From positions 3,712,501 through 3,776,500 of the forward strand of contig NZ_CP068983.1 of assembly GCF_016801025.1 (NCBI RefSeq): a stretch of DNA of 64,000 nt. Direction: 5' to 3'. The DNA comes from Paradevosia shaoguanensis. Its GTDB lineage: Bacteria; Pseudomonadota; Alphaproteobacteria; Rhizobiales; Devosiaceae. The notes beneath the pieces were generated by a model. That model did no database searches, was not told the origin of the DNA, and saw only the letters and a list, made by a program, of their open reading frames with translations. This document shows, in pieces, positions 8,340-17,069 of this stretch (the stretch's first letter is position 1; each line of letters opens with the position of its first letter). The position numbers and the translations under genes are program-made.

Positions 8340-11300
8340 TCAGCTGCAACCCGTGGTCGTGCCGCAGGTGTCGCACTTCAGGCACGTGCCGTTCCGCACC
8401 ATCGTGAAGTTGTGGCATTCCGTGCACTGGTCGCCCGTATAGCCCTTCATCTGCGCTTCGGCGCGGAGGAGGCCGGCGTCCTTGCTCGGCGGCGGGCTCG
8501 GGATCGGGCTGAGCTCGGCGGCGGGGAAGGCGGCCGGGGCCAGGGCGGTGTCGGCCTTGAGGGCGTTGGCCGTGCGCAGGGCCGTTACCGTCGAGGTCTG
8601 CGGAGCAGCGGCTGCAACGGCAGCGATCTGGGCGGTCGGCACCAGCATCAGGGACGAGTTGGCGACGCGACCACGGGTCATGCCGCGGGAGACAAAGCGC
8701 TCGGCGGGCACCGGGGCAGGCGCAGCCGTGTTGCCACGGGCGCTCTTTTCCTCGGCTACGCCCTTGCCGAGCGAGGTCGGGGGACCCTCGGGGTTGACGT
8801 GCGCCAGGTCATCGCGGTCGAGATAGGAGACGGCGAGTTCACGGAACACGTAGTCGAGGATCGAAGTGGCGTTCTTGATGCGGTCGTTGCCCATCACCAT
8901 GCCGGCCGGCTCGAAGCGGGTGAAGGTGAAGGCCTCCACATATTCGTCCAGCGGCACGCCGTACTGGAGACCCAGCGAAATGGCGATGGCGAAGTTGTTC
9001 ATCATCGCACGGAAGGCGGCGCCTTCCTTGTGCATGTCGATGAAGATCTCGCCCAGGCGACCGTCGTCGTATTCGCCGGTGCGGACATAGACCTTGTGGC
9101 CGCCAACAACTGCCTTCTGGGTGTAACCCTTGCGGCGATCCGGCATCTTTTCGCGCTCGCGCACGGTGCGCTCGATGATGCGCTCGACGATCTTCTCGGC
9201 AATCACCGGCACGCGGGCGGCAGCGTTCTGGGCCACGAGGGCCTCGACGGCATCGTCCTCTTCCTCGTCGTCATCGGCGAGGAGGGCGGCGTTGAGTGGC
9301 TGGCTGAGCTTGGAGCCGTCGCGATAGAGTGCGTTGGCCTTGAGCGCCAGGCGCCAGGAGAGCATGTAGGCTTCCTTGCAATCCTCGACGGTGGCGTCGT
9401 TCGGCATGTTGATGGTTTTCGAGATCGCGCCCGAAATGAACGGCTGCGCGGCAGCCATCATCAGGATGTGGCTCTCGATCGACAGGTAGCGCTTGCCGAT
9501 CTTGCCGCAGGGGCTGGCGCAATCGAACACCGGCAGGTGCTCGGCCTTGAGGTGCGGAGCGCCTTCGAGGGTCATGGCGCCGCAGACATGGAGATTAGCC
9601 GCCTCGATGTCCTTCTTGGAGAAGCCAAGCGCCGGCAGGAGCTCGAACGTGAAGTCGTTGAGCTGCTCGTCGGTGATGCCGAGGGACTTGAGGAAATCCT
9701 CGCCAAGCGTCCACTTGTTGAAGGCGAACTTGACGTCGAAGGCCGAGGCCAGCGCCTTGTTGAGCGCTTCGATCTTGGCGTCGTCAAAGCCCTTGGCGCG
9801 CAGGCTGCCCGGGTTGATGCCGGGAGCCTGGTTGATGTTGCCATGGCCGACGGCATAGGCCTCGATCTCGGCGATCTGGCTCTCGGAATAGCCGAGGGTG
9901 CGCAGGGCCGGGGGTACGGCGCGGTTGATGATCTTGAAGTAACCGCCGCCGGCGAGCTTCTTGAACTTCACCAGCGCGAAGTCGGGCTCGATGCCGGTGG
10001 TGTCGCAATCCATGACCAGGCCGATCGTGCCGGTCGGGGCGATCACCGAGACCTGGGCATTGCGGTAGCCATGCTTCTCGCCGAGGGCGAGCGCTTCGTC
10101 CCATGCCACCTTGGCGCGCTCGGTGAGCTCGGCATAGGGCACGTTGGCGACGTCGAGCGGCACCGGGTTGATCGAGAGCTTCTCGTAGCCATCGGCATTG
10201 CCGAGGGCGGCATTGCGATGGTTACGGATGACGCGCAGCATGTGCTTGGCGTTGCGCTTGTAGTCGTCGAACGCACCCAGCTCCTTGGCCATCTCGGCCG
10301 AGGTGGCGTAGGCGACGCCGGTCATGATGGCGGTGAGGGCGCCGGCATAGGCGCGGCCTTCCACCGAGTCATAGGGAATGCCCGAGGTCATCAGCAAGCC
10401 GCCGATATTGGCGTAGCCGAGGCCGAGCGTGCGGTACTTGAAGGAGCGCTCGGCAATGGCCTTGGACGGGAACTGCGCCATCATCACCGAGACTTCGAGC
10501 ACGATCGTCCACAGGCGAATGGTGTGCTCGTAGGCGGCCACGTCGAACGAGCCGTCGGTCTTGCGGTAGGGCAGGAGGTTGATCGAGGCGAGGTTACAGG
10601 CCGTGTCGTCCAGGAACATGTATTCCGAGCACGGATTGGACGCGATGATCGGGCCGGCTTCGGGGCTGGTGTGCCAATCGTTGATGGTGGTGTGGTACTG
10701 GATGCCCGGATCGGCGGAGGCCCAGGCGGCGTAGCCGATGGATTCCCAGAGGTCGCGGGCCTTGAGGGTCTTGGTGACCTTGCCCGAGATGCGGCCGACG
10801 AGATCCCAGTCGCCATCGGTCTCGACCGCCTTGAGGTAGTCGTCGGTGACGCGGACGGAATTGTTCGAGTTCTGGCCGGAAACGGTCAGGTACGCCTCGC
10901 TGTCCCAATCGGTGTCGTAGATCGGGAATTCGATGTCCGTGTAGCCCTGCTTGGCGAACTGGATGACGCGGTAGATGTAGTTCTCCGGCACCAGTGCCTT
11001 CTTGGCGGCGCGCACTTCGCGCTTCAACGCCGGGTTCTTGGTCACGTCAAAGCAATCGTCGCCTGCGCCTTCGCAGTTGACGGCGGCCTTGAGGATGGCC
11101 TTGAGGTGCCTGGAAACCACCTTGGAGCCGGTGACGAGGGCAGCAACCTTCTGCTCTTCCTTCACCTTCCAGTTGATGTAGGTCTCGATATCGGGGTGGT
11201 CGATGTCGACCACGACCATCTTGGCTGCGCGGCGGGTAGTGCCGCCCGACTTGATGGCGCCGGCAGCGCGGTCGCCGATCTTGAGGAAGCTCATCAGGCC

Positions 11301-12056
11301 CGACGACTTGCCGCCGCCCGAGAGCTTTTCGCCTTCGCCGCGCAGACGCGAGAAGTTGGAGCCGGTGCCCGAGCCGTACTTGAAGAGGCGCGCCTCGCGG
11401 ACCCAGAGATCCATGATGCCGCCTTCATTGACCAGGTCGTCATCGACGGACTGGATGAAGCAGGCATGGGGCTGCGGGTGCTCGTAGGCGGATTTCGACT
11501 GCACGAGCTTGTGCGTGAAGGGATCGACGTAGAAGTGGCCCTGGCCGGGGCCGTCGATGCCATAGGCCCAATGCAGGCCCGTGTTGAACCATTGCGGGGA
11601 ATTCGGCGCCACCTTCTGGGTCGCCAGCATGTAGCGCAGTTCGTCGAAGAACGCCTGGGCATCTTCCTCGCTGTCGAAATACTTGCCCTTCCAACCCCAA
11701 TAGGTCCAGGTGCCGGCGAGGCGATCGAAGACCTGGCGGCTGTCGAGTTCGGAGCCGTAGCGCTCCTTTTCAGGCATGCCGGCGAGGGCGGCTTCGTCGG
11801 GGACCGAGCGCCACAGCCATGAGGGAACCGAGTTCTCCTCGACCTTCTTCAGGACCTTGGCGACGCCGGCCTTGCGGAAATACTTCTGGGCAATGATGTC
11901 GGACGCGACCTGGCTCCAGGCCGCGGGGATGGCAATGTTCTCGAGCTTGAAGACGACCGAGCCATCGGGGTTGCGGATCTCGCTGGTGGCGTTCCGGAAC
12001 TCGATACCCTCGTAGGCCGACTGGTTGGCCTTGGTAAACCGACGTTCAATGCGCAT
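8340..12056 (-). CDS. nrdJ: Adenosylcobalamin-dependent (class II) ribonucleoside-diphosphate reductase
   Basis: A 1238-residue cytoplasmic enzyme that makes deoxyribonucleotides using a radical generated from coenzyme B12. The sequence shows the reductase barrel with [11 protein letters not shown], the substrate-site cysteine segment [22 protein letters not shown], the finger-loop region [18 protein letters not shown], and a C-terminal cysteine-rich module [21 protein letters not shown] in the last 35 residues, typical of the long proteobacterial NrdJ. The start ATG 12056 matches the usual N-terminus [10 protein letters not shown] pair of NrdR boxes lies 257-303 bp upstream, implying repression when dNTPs are plentiful and a leader of nearly 300 nt. 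No class I or III reductase is in the window. Confidence 0.97.
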   Translation of the reverse strand: MRIERRFTKANQSAYEGIEFRNATSEIRNPDGSVVFKLENIAIPAAWSQVASDIIAQKYFRKAGVAKVLKKVEENSVPSWLWRSVPDEAALAGMPEKERYGSELDSRQVFDRLAGTWTYWGWKGKYFDSEEDAQAFFDELRYMLATQKVAPNSPQWFNTGLHWAYGIDGPGQGHFYVDPFTHKLVQSKSAYEHPQPHACFIQSVDDDLVNEGGIMDLWVREARLFKYGSGTGSNFSRLRGEGEKLSGGGKSSGLMSFLKIGDRAAGAIKSGGTTRRAAKMVVVDIDHPDIETYINWKVKEEQKVAALVTGSKVVSRHLKAILKAAVNCEGAGDDCFDVTKNPALKREVRAAKKALVPENYIYRVIQFAKQGYTDIEFPIYDTDWDSEAYLTVSGQNSNNSVRVTDDYLKAVETDGDWDLVGRISGKVTKTLKARDLWESIGYAAWASADPGIQYHTTINDWHTSPEAGPIIASNPCSEYMFLDDTACNLASINLLPYRKTDGSFDVAAYEHTIRLWTIVLEVSVMMAQFPSKAIAERSFKYRTLGLGYANIGGLLMTSGIPYDSVEGRAYAGALTAIMTGVAYATSAEMAKELGAFDDYKRNAKHMLRVIRNHRNAALGNADGYEKLSINPVPLDVANVPYAELTERAKVAWDEALALGEKHGYRNAQVSVIAPTGTIGLVMDCDTTGIEPDFALVKFKKLAGGGYFKIINRAVPPALRTLGYSESQIAEIEAYAVGHGNINQAPGINPGSLRAKGFDDAKIEALNKALASAFDVKFAFNKWTLGEDFLKSLGITDEQLNDFTFELLPALGFSKKDIEAANLHVCGAMTLEGAPHLKAEHLPVFDCASPCGKIGKRYLSIESHILMMAAAQPFISGAISKTINMPNDATVEDCKEAYMLSWRLALKANALYRDGSKLSQPLNAALLADDDEEEDDAVEALVAQNAAARVPVIAEKIVERIIERTVREREKMPDRRKGYTQKAVVGGHKVYVRTGEYDDGRLGEIFIDMHKEGAAFRAMMNNFAIAISLGLQYGVPLDEYVEAFTFTRFEPAGMVMGNDRIKNATSILDYVFRELAVSYLDRDDLAHVNPEGPPTSLGKGVAEEKSARGNTAAPAPVPAERFVSRGMTRGRVANSSLMLVPTAQIAAVAAAAPQTSTVTALRTANALKADTALAPAAFPAAELSPIPSPPPSKDAGLLRAEAQMKGYTGDQCTECHNFTMVRNGTCLKCDTCGTTTGCS

Positions 12057-12312
12057 AAAAATCCCCGTAGTAAACGGACACGACTGTCCGCAAGCCTGCC
12101 AACGGCTTCAAACCCAAACCTGTTCTGACGCTTCCAACCGCGATCCGCCGCAACGGGTCGCCGAAACCTTGCCCCGTCCCCGCAACGCGAACCGGTCTTG
12201 CTGCCGGTCCTTGGTTTCGGGTGGTCGCCGGCGGCCTCTTCAAATGCGGCCGCTCAGCCTTAAAAACCTGCTCCGATTCAAAATCGGCGTCAACACTGTC
12301 TGCTTGCACTTT

Positions 12313-12328
12313 TTGCTACACCTAGTGC
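12313..12328 (-). promoter_or_regulatory. NrdR box 1 upstream of nrdJ
   Basis: TTGCTACACCTAGTGC matches the NrdR consensus (ACACWATATATWGTGT) at the key positions: CTA in the left half and TAGTG in the right half. Its centre is exactly 31 bp from box 2, three helical turns, which is the usual arrangement of NrdR box pairs. Confidence 0.7.
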
Positions 12329-12343
12329 CGGGGCGCTCATGTG

Positions 12344-12359
12344 GCGCTAAATCTAGTAT
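12344..12359 (-). promoter_or_regulatory. NrdR box 2 overlapping the probable nrdJ -10
   Basis: GCGCTAAATCTAGTAT keeps CTA, AAT and CTAGT of the NrdR consensus. On the minus strand it overlaps an AT-rich -10-like segment (TATTATATACT) with TTGTGA further upstream near 12385-12390, so bound NrdR would block RNA polymerase. This predicts transcription starting near 12345. Confidence 0.7.
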
Positions 12360-12724
12360 ATAATATGTGAACTATGGGGATAAGTCACAAGGGGCGGAGC
12401 GGTCCGGAAAAGACGATTGGGCGGCTCGTATTTGCGCTGTTCATTTCTGTGATTCCGCGCGCAGAATGGCGGCTAAGTAGGCCTTTTGCCTGACTCTTTT
12501 CAGCCACATTCGTGACCCGGAGGAGGGCTCCCGAAAGCGTCGGGCCGGGGGCAGGGAATCACCGCCGGCTGTCAAGATGATTATTTTAGTGGGATGCGCG
12601 AGAGGGCAGGCACTAGATGTGGTATTCAGCCCCTTGGGCTGCACATCGGAATTTGAGCAAAGCGGGCCTAGGCGAGGGGGTGCCAGCGTGCTAATGCAGG
12701 GCGACTTCACGAACGGGTTCGGGC
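12360..12724. other. Gene-free interval between nrdJ and the NDUFA12 gene
   Basis: Besides the nrdJ promoter at its left edge, this 365-bp stretch must hold the promoter of the NDUFA12-type gene. I see no protein frame with family features; a minus-strand open frame over 12441-12710 has no ribosome site and atypical composition. A GC-rich segment near 12517-12570 could fold, but I cannot match it to a known RNA. Confidence 0.5.
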
Positions 12725-13108
12725 ATGAAAGCGCTTCTCTCGGAAATCTTCGTCTGGTGGCAGGGCCAAACCTGGGGCACTCGCCTCTATCTCAAGCGCT
12801 TTTTCAAATATGTCGGCTCCGACGAATTCGGGAATCGCTATTACGAGGACAAGAAGCGTGGCCGCCGCTGGGTGACCTATAACGGCTATGCCGACGCCTC
12901 CTCGATCCCGCCCGGCTGGCATGGCTGGATGCATCACCGCACCGATACGCCCCCGACCGCCGAGCACTACAATGCCCGCGGCTGGGAAAAGCCGCATGTG
13001 CCGAACCTCACCGGTTCCGCCGCGGCCTACCGTCCCGATGGCAGCCTTCTCAACAAGGGCGAACGCCCGCGCGTCACCGGCGACTACAACGCCTGGTCTC
13101 CCGAATAA
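12725..13108 (+). CDS. NADH:ubiquinone oxidoreductase accessory subunit, NDUFA12 (B17.2) family
   Basis: A 127-residue homologue of the mitochondrial complex I subunit NDUFA12, found in alphaproteobacteria. The signature WGTRLYLKRFFKYVGSDEFGNRYYE (residues about 17-41) and the following RRWVTYNGYADASSIPPGWHGWMHH are diagnostic, as is the C-terminal YNARGWEKPHVPNLTG. It is a soluble protein that binds the peripheral arm of complex I. The main nuo operon is not in the window. A DUF2155 gene follows 22 bp later, a pairing usual in this class. Confidence 0.93.
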   Translation: MKALLSEIFVWWQGQTWGTRLYLKRFFKYVGSDEFGNRYYEDKKRGRRWVTYNGYADASSIPPGWHGWMHHRTDTPPTAEHYNARGWEKPHVPNLTGSAAAYRPDGSLLNKGERPRVTGDYNAWSPE

Positions 13109-13130
13109 GAAACCGGGTAGCGGCTGGTTC

Positions 13131-13529
13131 ATGAAACGCCTGGCGGCAGCTTTGGCCGTGGTTGCGGCTTTCGTCGCGACGCCGGTTCTGGCGGCGACGG
13201 TTTCCAATCCCATTGCGAGCTTTACCGGGCTCGACAAGATCACGGCGCGGATCACGACGTTCGATGTCTATATGAACGAGACCGTGCAGTTCGGCGCGCT
13301 CCAGATCACGCCGCGCGTCTGCTACACGCGGCCCGCCACCGAAATCCAGCGCACCTCGGTCTTCGTCGAAGTCGACCAGGTGAGCCTGCAGGGCACGGTC
13401 AAGCGCATCTTCACCGGCTGGATGTTCGCCGATGCCCCCGCGCTCAACGCCGTCGATCACCCCGTCTACGACGTGTGGCTGACCGACTGCAAAACCAGCA
13501 CGAGTGTTCCGCCACCGAGCGGGAACTAG
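13131..13529 (+). CDS. DUF2155 family exported protein
   Basis: A 132-residue protein with a Sec signal peptide (MKRLAAALAVVAAFVATPVLA, cleaved after about residue 21). The mature region shows the DUF2155 pattern: ATVSNPIASFTGLDKITARITTFD, then QFGALQITPRVCYTRP, VFVEVDQV and FTGWMFADAPALNAVDHPVYDVWLTDC, with two cysteines. Function is unknown for the family. ATG 13131 is chosen because the signal peptide starts there; a longer frame overlaps the NDUFA12 gene. It is 22 bp downstream of that gene and probably co-transcribed. Confidence 0.88.
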   Translation: MKRLAAALAVVAAFVATPVLAATVSNPIASFTGLDKITARITTFDVYMNETVQFGALQITPRVCYTRPATEIQRTSVFVEVDQVSLQGTVKRIFTGWMFADAPALNAVDHPVYDVWLTDCKTSTSVPPPSGN

Positions 13530-13584
13530 GGCGGGGCGCCCGCACCGGCAGTATCAGCTGTAGCGACCACCCACTTCACTCACC

Positions 13585-13691
13585 CCACCACGGAACTTCC
13601 CCGGACTTGATCCGGGGCCCATTGCACCCCTCCACAAGAGTGGAGATATCCATGGACCCCGGGGTCTTCGCCCGGGGAAGTTCCGTGGTGG
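13585..13691. repeat. Complex palindromic intergenic repeat, copy 1
   Basis: A 107-bp element bounded by a perfect 18-bp inverted repeat (13585-13602 and 13674-13691), with inner hairpins CCCCGG-N7-CCGGGG, CTCCAC-N4-GTGGAG and CCCCGG...CCCGGGG. It shares the core AACTTCCCCGG...CCGGGGCCCAT with the element at 46946-47028. It lies between two genes that converge on it, and has no coding content. The family looks like a REP/RPE-type dispersed palindrome. Confidence 0.75.
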
Positions 13692-13748
13692 CAGCGAGTT
13701 CTGCAGTTGGAGAGCGTTCAACTGGTGGATTCCACAGCCGGCCCGAGC

Positions 13749-14543
13749 TCAGAAAAACTCGTCCAGCAACCGATAATACCCAATCCGCGCCCGATCCGGC
13801 TGGCTTACGCCATATGCCGTGAGAAACGGCTCCGCCCAGACCTGCCCGAGATTGAACGCGATGCTTCGCGTCGCCAGCGCCAGGTCCTGATAGCGATCGG
13901 CAACGCCCAGCCGTCCGCAATCGATGAACCCCGAAAACTCCCGGCCGCCGGCCATGAAATTGGGCAGGCAGGCGTCGCCATGCGTGACCACGAGGTCTTC
14001 GGCCTCCGGCCGTTCCGCCAGCAATCGCGCATAGAGCGTTCGCGCCGGCATGCCGAGATGCGCATCGTCAAAATCGGTTTCGTCAACCAGGCCTGCGTCC
14101 AGCCGTTCACGTGCCGTGGCCAGCGTCGTGTCGAGCCGGTGATCGAACGGGCACGAGGCCACATCGATCGCATGCAGCGCGCGCAGCGACGTCGCGCAGA
14201 TTTCGATAATGCGTGATGGTGAGAGGTCCGGTGAAGATGCGAGGTCGAGGCCTTCGACGCCCGTCATCAGCAGCCATTGGCGGCCGAGATGCTGCGCCGT
14301 GCCAAGCACGCGCGGTGCCGGCTGGTCGACGCTTGCCAACCATTCCAGCCGATGCGCCTCCCCCTCGAGTTCGGAATGCGGAGAAACCGACTCGGTCTTG
14401 ACGAAAAGGGCAGGGCCTTGCGGCGCCGTCAGCCGGAACACCATCGCGCCCGATTGCCCAATCGTTTGCGGCACCCATTCGTAGCCGGAAAGATCCGGCC
14501 AGCCGGGCGGCAGATTGGAGGCGTGGTCGGCGGCGCGGTTCAT
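13749..14543 (-). CDS. APH(3')-family aminoglycoside 3'-phosphotransferase-like kinase
   Basis: A 264-residue kinase, the normal size for APH(3'). The active-site pieces fall at the numbering of the well-studied enzymes: Lys49, the Brenner motif [11 protein letters not shown] with Asp190 and Asn195, and Asp208 in [19 protein letters not shown]; the C-terminus ends in YRLLDEFF, as in APH(3')-II. The family transfers phosphate from ATP to the 3'-OH of kanamycin-type drugs; activity here is predicted, not shown. Its ATG overlaps the stop of the upstream membrane-protein gene (ATGA), so translation is coupled. No mobile element flanks it, so it looks like an intrinsic chromosomal gene. Confidence 0.9.
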   Translation of the reverse strand: MNRAADHASNLPPGWPDLSGYEWVPQTIGQSGAMVFRLTAPQGPALFVKTESVSPHSELEGEAHRLEWLASVDQPAPRVLGTAQHLGRQWLLMTGVEGLDLASSPDLSPSRIIEICATSLRALHAIDVASCPFDHRLDTTLATARERLDAGLVDETDFDDAHLGMPARTLYARLLAERPEAEDLVVTHGDACLPNFMAGGREFSGFIDCGRLGVADRYQDLALATRSIAFNLGQVWAEPFLTAYGVSQPDRARIGYYRLLDEFF

Positions 14544-14860
14544 TGGCTGCGTTTGGCGCGGCGCTGGCGCTGCCAGTTCTGCCACTTGCGCTTGCCCCAG
14601 ATCACCGTGCGGCTCACCGGGCCCTGCAGGGCCGGCACGTCGATGGCGAGGAGGAGGAGGCCGAGTGGCAGCATCCAGATGCCGAGCACGGGCAGGAAGC
14701 TGAAAATACCGCCCAGCACGAGGAGAATGCCCAGCGGAATGCGGGCGAGCCGCGCCTGCGGCCGGCGAATCCAGCCTAGCGGGCGCCCGAAATTGCTCGG
14801 AGCCTTGCGCTCGAGCTCATTGAACAGGCGCTGGATGCGGTCGGACTTCTTGCTGGCCAA
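14540..14860 (-). CDS. Small inner-membrane protein, two hydrophobic segments
   Basis: About 106 residues from a TTG start at 14860, chosen because AAGGGAG lies 8 bases upstream; no ATG is well placed. A basic N-terminus (ASKKSDRIQRLFNELERKAPSNFGRPLGWIRRPQARLARIP) leads into a hydrophobic hairpin LGILLVLGGIFSFLPVLGIWMLPLGLLLLAID and a basic tail VIWGKRKWQNWQRQRRAKR. Similar proteins occur across rhizobia, often mislabelled as a tryptophan synthase subunit; the function is unknown. It is the first gene of a two-gene unit with the APH-like kinase. Confidence 0.78.
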   Translation of the reverse strand: MASKKSDRIQRLFNELERKAPSNFGRPLGWIRRPQARLARIPLGILLVLGGIFSFLPVLGIWMLPLGLLLLAIDVPALQGPVSRTVIWGKRKWQNWQRQRRAKRSQ

Positions 14861-14946
14861 GCGGAATCTCCCTTTGTGCCTAGTGCATATGGGAAGAACC
14901 GGCTCGATTCCAACCCGCAGGCTTGACCGAAAACCGCCCATCCGAT

Positions 14947-14980
14947 ATTTAACCCAATAGTTATTTAACCGAATGGTGCA
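14947..14980 (+). promoter_or_regulatory. Tandem operator-like repeats before the ArsR-type gene
   Basis: ATTTAACCCAAT (14947-14958) and ATTTAACCGAAT (14963-14974) are direct repeats 16 bp apart. Each extends into a weak palindrome of the form AACC-N-AAT-N-GT. The pair lies just before the regulator's start codon, a typical place for autoregulation by an ArsR-type repressor. Confidence 0.55.
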
Positions 14981-14985
14981 ATGCA

Positions 14986-15333
14986 GTGCACGACGATCCG
15001 CTCAGCATGACCTTCGCGGCGCTCGCCGATCCGACCCGGCGGGCGATACTTGCGCGCCTCACTATGGGAGAGGCCTCGGTGCTCGAACTGGCCGAGCCCT
15101 TCGACATGACGCTGCCGGCCGTTTCCAAGCATCTCAAGGTGCTGGAGCGGGCTGGGCTCATCACCCGCAGCCGCGAGGCGCAGTGGCGCCCGTGCAAGCT
15201 CGAGGCCGAGCCCCTCAAGGCCGTCGATGGCTGGATCGAGCCCTATCGGCGCCATTGGCAGCGCAGTTTCGACCGGTTGGACGACTATCTCACCGAGCTT
15301 CAGAGGGGAAATCCGGATGCCGACAGGAACTGA
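14986..15333 (+). CDS. ArsR/SmtB-type winged-helix repressor
   Basis: A 115-residue regulator. The winged helix covers residues about 8-85 (FAALADPTRRAILARL, then the recognition helix LPAVSKHLKVLERAGLITRSREAQWRPC). It lacks the ArsR metal motif ELCVCDL; LELAEPFDMTLP stands there instead, so it belongs to the non-metal branch that is usually encoded with an SRPBCC protein. The start is GTG 14986; an internal ATG at 15007 is the alternative. It heads a four-gene operon and overlaps the next gene by 17 bp. Two tandem repeats before the start suggest it represses its own operon. Confidence 0.87.
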   Translation: MHDDPLSMTFAALADPTRRAILARLTMGEASVLELAEPFDMTLPAVSKHLKVLERAGLITRSREAQWRPCKLEAEPLKAVDGWIEPYRRHWQRSFDRLDDYLTELQRGNPDADRN

Positions 15334-15787
15334 GGCGGCCGTCGCCAGGGAGAACCTGGTCCTCGAAATCACCCGGGTGTTCGATGCGCCGCGGGAGTTG
15401 CTCTTCACCGTGTGGTCGCGTCCCGAGCATATCGTGCGCTGGTGGGGGCCGGAGGGATTTCGCCTCTCCCATTGCGAGATGGATTTTCGCGAAGGCGGAA
15501 ACTGGCGGTTCTGTATGTCGCGGCCCGGTCGCGATCACTGGATTCACGGCACGTATCACGAAATCCGCCGGCCGGACCGGCTCAGCTTCACCTACATAAA
15601 CGACGCCGACGGCCACAACATGCTGGTCGAGATCGACTTCATCGACCTGGGCGAACAGACCGAGATGCGCTTCAGGCAGTGGGAGTTCATGAACGTCGCC
15701 GAGCGCAACGGCCACCGCTTCGGTTGGACCTCCACCTTCGACATTCTCGATAGCTACCTCAAGACCGGCGACCGGAAGGGGGATTGA
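15317..15787 (+). CDS. SRPBCC (AHSA1-like) domain protein
   Basis: A 156-residue START-like fold of the Hsp90-activator-homology (AHSA1/CalC) branch. Key segments are ITRVFDAPRELLFTVWSRPEHIVRWWGPEGF, FREGGNWRFCMS, GTYHEIRRPDRLSFTY and the long C-terminal helix. Such proteins form a hydrophobic cavity that binds small ligands. ATG 15317 has an AGAGGGGA site and lies inside the end of the ArsR-type gene, a coupling seen in many ArsR-SRPBCC pairs. The ligand is unknown. Confidence 0.87.
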   Translation: MPTGTEAAVARENLVLEITRVFDAPRELLFTVWSRPEHIVRWWGPEGFRLSHCEMDFREGGNWRFCMSRPGRDHWIHGTYHEIRRPDRLSFTYINDADGHNMLVEIDFIDLGEQTEMRFRQWEFMNVAERNGHRFGWTSTFDILDSYLKTGDRKGD

Positions 15788-16564
15788 ATGCTGCTCGCGA
15801 GGAAGACGGCAATCATCTACGGCGCCGGTGGCGCTGTCGGCGGGGCAGTGGCTCGCGCCTTTGCTCGTGAGGGCGCCCGCGTATTCCTCGCCGGCCGTAC
15901 GCCCGAGAAGCTGGAGGCCGTGGCTCGCAGCATCGGAGAAGGCGCAGAGGTGCGTCCGGTCGATGCCACGGACCGTGAGGCCATCGAGCGCCATTTCGCA
16001 GCAATCGTCGATCAAGCCGGCCCCGTCTCGCTGATGTTCAACGCCATCGACTGGGGCGATACCCAGGGCGAGCGGCTGGTCGACATGGGCTATGAGCGCT
16101 TCGGCAACCCAATCGACAAGGCGCTGCGCACCTGGTTCTACACCGGCACCACGGCGGCCCGGCACATGGCTGCCAATGGTGGCGGCGCCATCGTCGGCAT
16201 CACCGCCAATGCCGCGCGGGAGCCCTATGCCATGGTCGGCGGGTTCGGGGTCGCCTGCGCTGCCGTCGAGCATTTCCTGCGCCAGCTTGGCGTCGAGATG
16301 GGGCAGTATGGCGTGCGGGTGGCCAATGTCCGCTCGGCCGGTTCCCCCGACGCGCCGGGCGTGCGCGAGGCCTTCATGTTGCGGGCGCGGGAATCGGGCA
16401 TCACGCTCGAAGAGTTCGAGCGGCAGGCTGGGGCGGGCACGGCGTTGCGGCATCTGCCGTCGCTGGCCGAGGTCGCCGACGCCGCCGTATTGCTCGCGTC
16501 CGACTATGCGCGCGCCATGACCGTGACATCCGCCAACGTGACCTGCGGCCAGCAGGTGGATTGA
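15788..16564 (+). CDS. SDR-family protein with a degenerate catalytic site
   Basis: A 258-residue Rossmann-fold short-chain dehydrogenase relative. The nucleotide-binding glycine motif is intact (YGAGGAVGGAVARAF, residues 11-25) and the C-terminus ends in a typical SDR segment. The catalytic triad is not: the Ser position is Thr139, and the YxxxK motif reads FxxxC (Phe153, Cys157). It may bind NAD(P) without normal SDR chemistry, or use other residues. The ATG directly abuts the preceding stop, so it is in the same operon as the ArsR and SRPBCC genes. Confidence 0.82.
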   Translation: MLLARKTAIIYGAGGAVGGAVARAFAREGARVFLAGRTPEKLEAVARSIGEGAEVRPVDATDREAIERHFAAIVDQAGPVSLMFNAIDWGDTQGERLVDMGYERFGNPIDKALRTWFYTGTTAARHMAANGGGAIVGITANAAREPYAMVGGFGVACAAVEHFLRQLGVEMGQYGVRVANVRSAGSPDAPGVREAFMLRARESGITLEEFERQAGAGTALRHLPSLAEVADAAVLLASDYARAMTVTSANVTCGQQVD

Positions 16565-16574
16565 GGAGAGAGCC

Positions 16575-17069
16575 ATGTTGTCCAAACCGACGATCATCGA
16601 ACGGCCGGCCCAGCCCTATCTCGCCATCCGCGAGAAGGTGACCATGCCCTTCAACGCCGTGGTCGACCGCGTCTTCCCCGAATTCTTCGGTTGGATGGGG
16701 CAGCACGGCATACCGTTCAGCGATGCGCCCTTTATCAAGTACAACTGCATCGACATGGCGCGCGAGCTCGAGCTCGAATTCGGCGCGCCGGTCGCCGAGC
16801 CGATGCAAGGCGACAGCCGCGTGGTTGCCGGCACCATCCCTGCCGGTCGTTATGGCCTCATCACCTGGCAAGGCGGCTACGACAAGCTCGTGGCAGCCAA
16901 TGGCGCGCTCATCGACTGGGCGCGGGAGCAGGGCATCCGCTGGGACATGGAGGCGACGCCTGAAGGCGACCGCTTCGCCGGGCGCCTCGAAATCTACCGC
17001 ACCGATCCCGCCGCCGAGCCCGATCCCTCCAAATGGGTCACGGACATTCTCATCAAGATCGCAGATTAG
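16575..17069 (+). CDS. GyrI-like small-molecule-binding domain protein
   Basis: A 164-residue protein matching the GyrI/AraC effector-binding fold: IIERPAQPYLAIREKVTMP at the N-terminus, FIKYNCID, RVVAGTIPAGRYGLITWQGGYDKL, and a final EIYRTDPAAEPDPSKWVTDILIKI, with the acidic residue before the last strand typical of the fold. These domains bind hydrophobic or cationic drugs or gyrase. GGAGAG precedes ATG 16575. It is the last gene of the ArsR operon, which thus encodes two small-molecule-binding folds (SRPBCC and GyrI). Its 3' end overlaps that of aat by 4 bp. Confidence 0.85.
   Translation: MLSKPTIIERPAQPYLAIREKVTMPFNAVVDRVFPEFFGWMGQHGIPFSDAPFIKYNCIDMARELELEFGAPVAEPMQGDSRVVAGTIPAGRYGLITWQGGYDKLVAANGALIDWAREQGIRWDMEATPEGDRFAGRLEIYRTDPAAEPDPSKWVTDILIKIAD

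Noticed and set aside
8187-11822. Very long plus-strand open frame (over 1200 codons) across nrdJ
   Set aside because: It is antisense to nrdJ, which has full family motifs. Long shadow frames are expected opposite GC-rich genes; its translation is low-complexity Gly/Asp/Val/His-rich and has no family features.
12057-12312. Cobalamin riboswitch in the nrdJ leader
   Set aside because: I looked for the B12-box consensus on the minus strand and found no match; a B12 repressing switch would also be illogical for a B12-requiring enzyme.
12441-12710. Minus-strand frame of 89 codons between nrdJ and the NDUFA12 gene
   Set aside because: No ribosome site, no hydrophobic or domain pattern, and composition unlike neighbouring genes.
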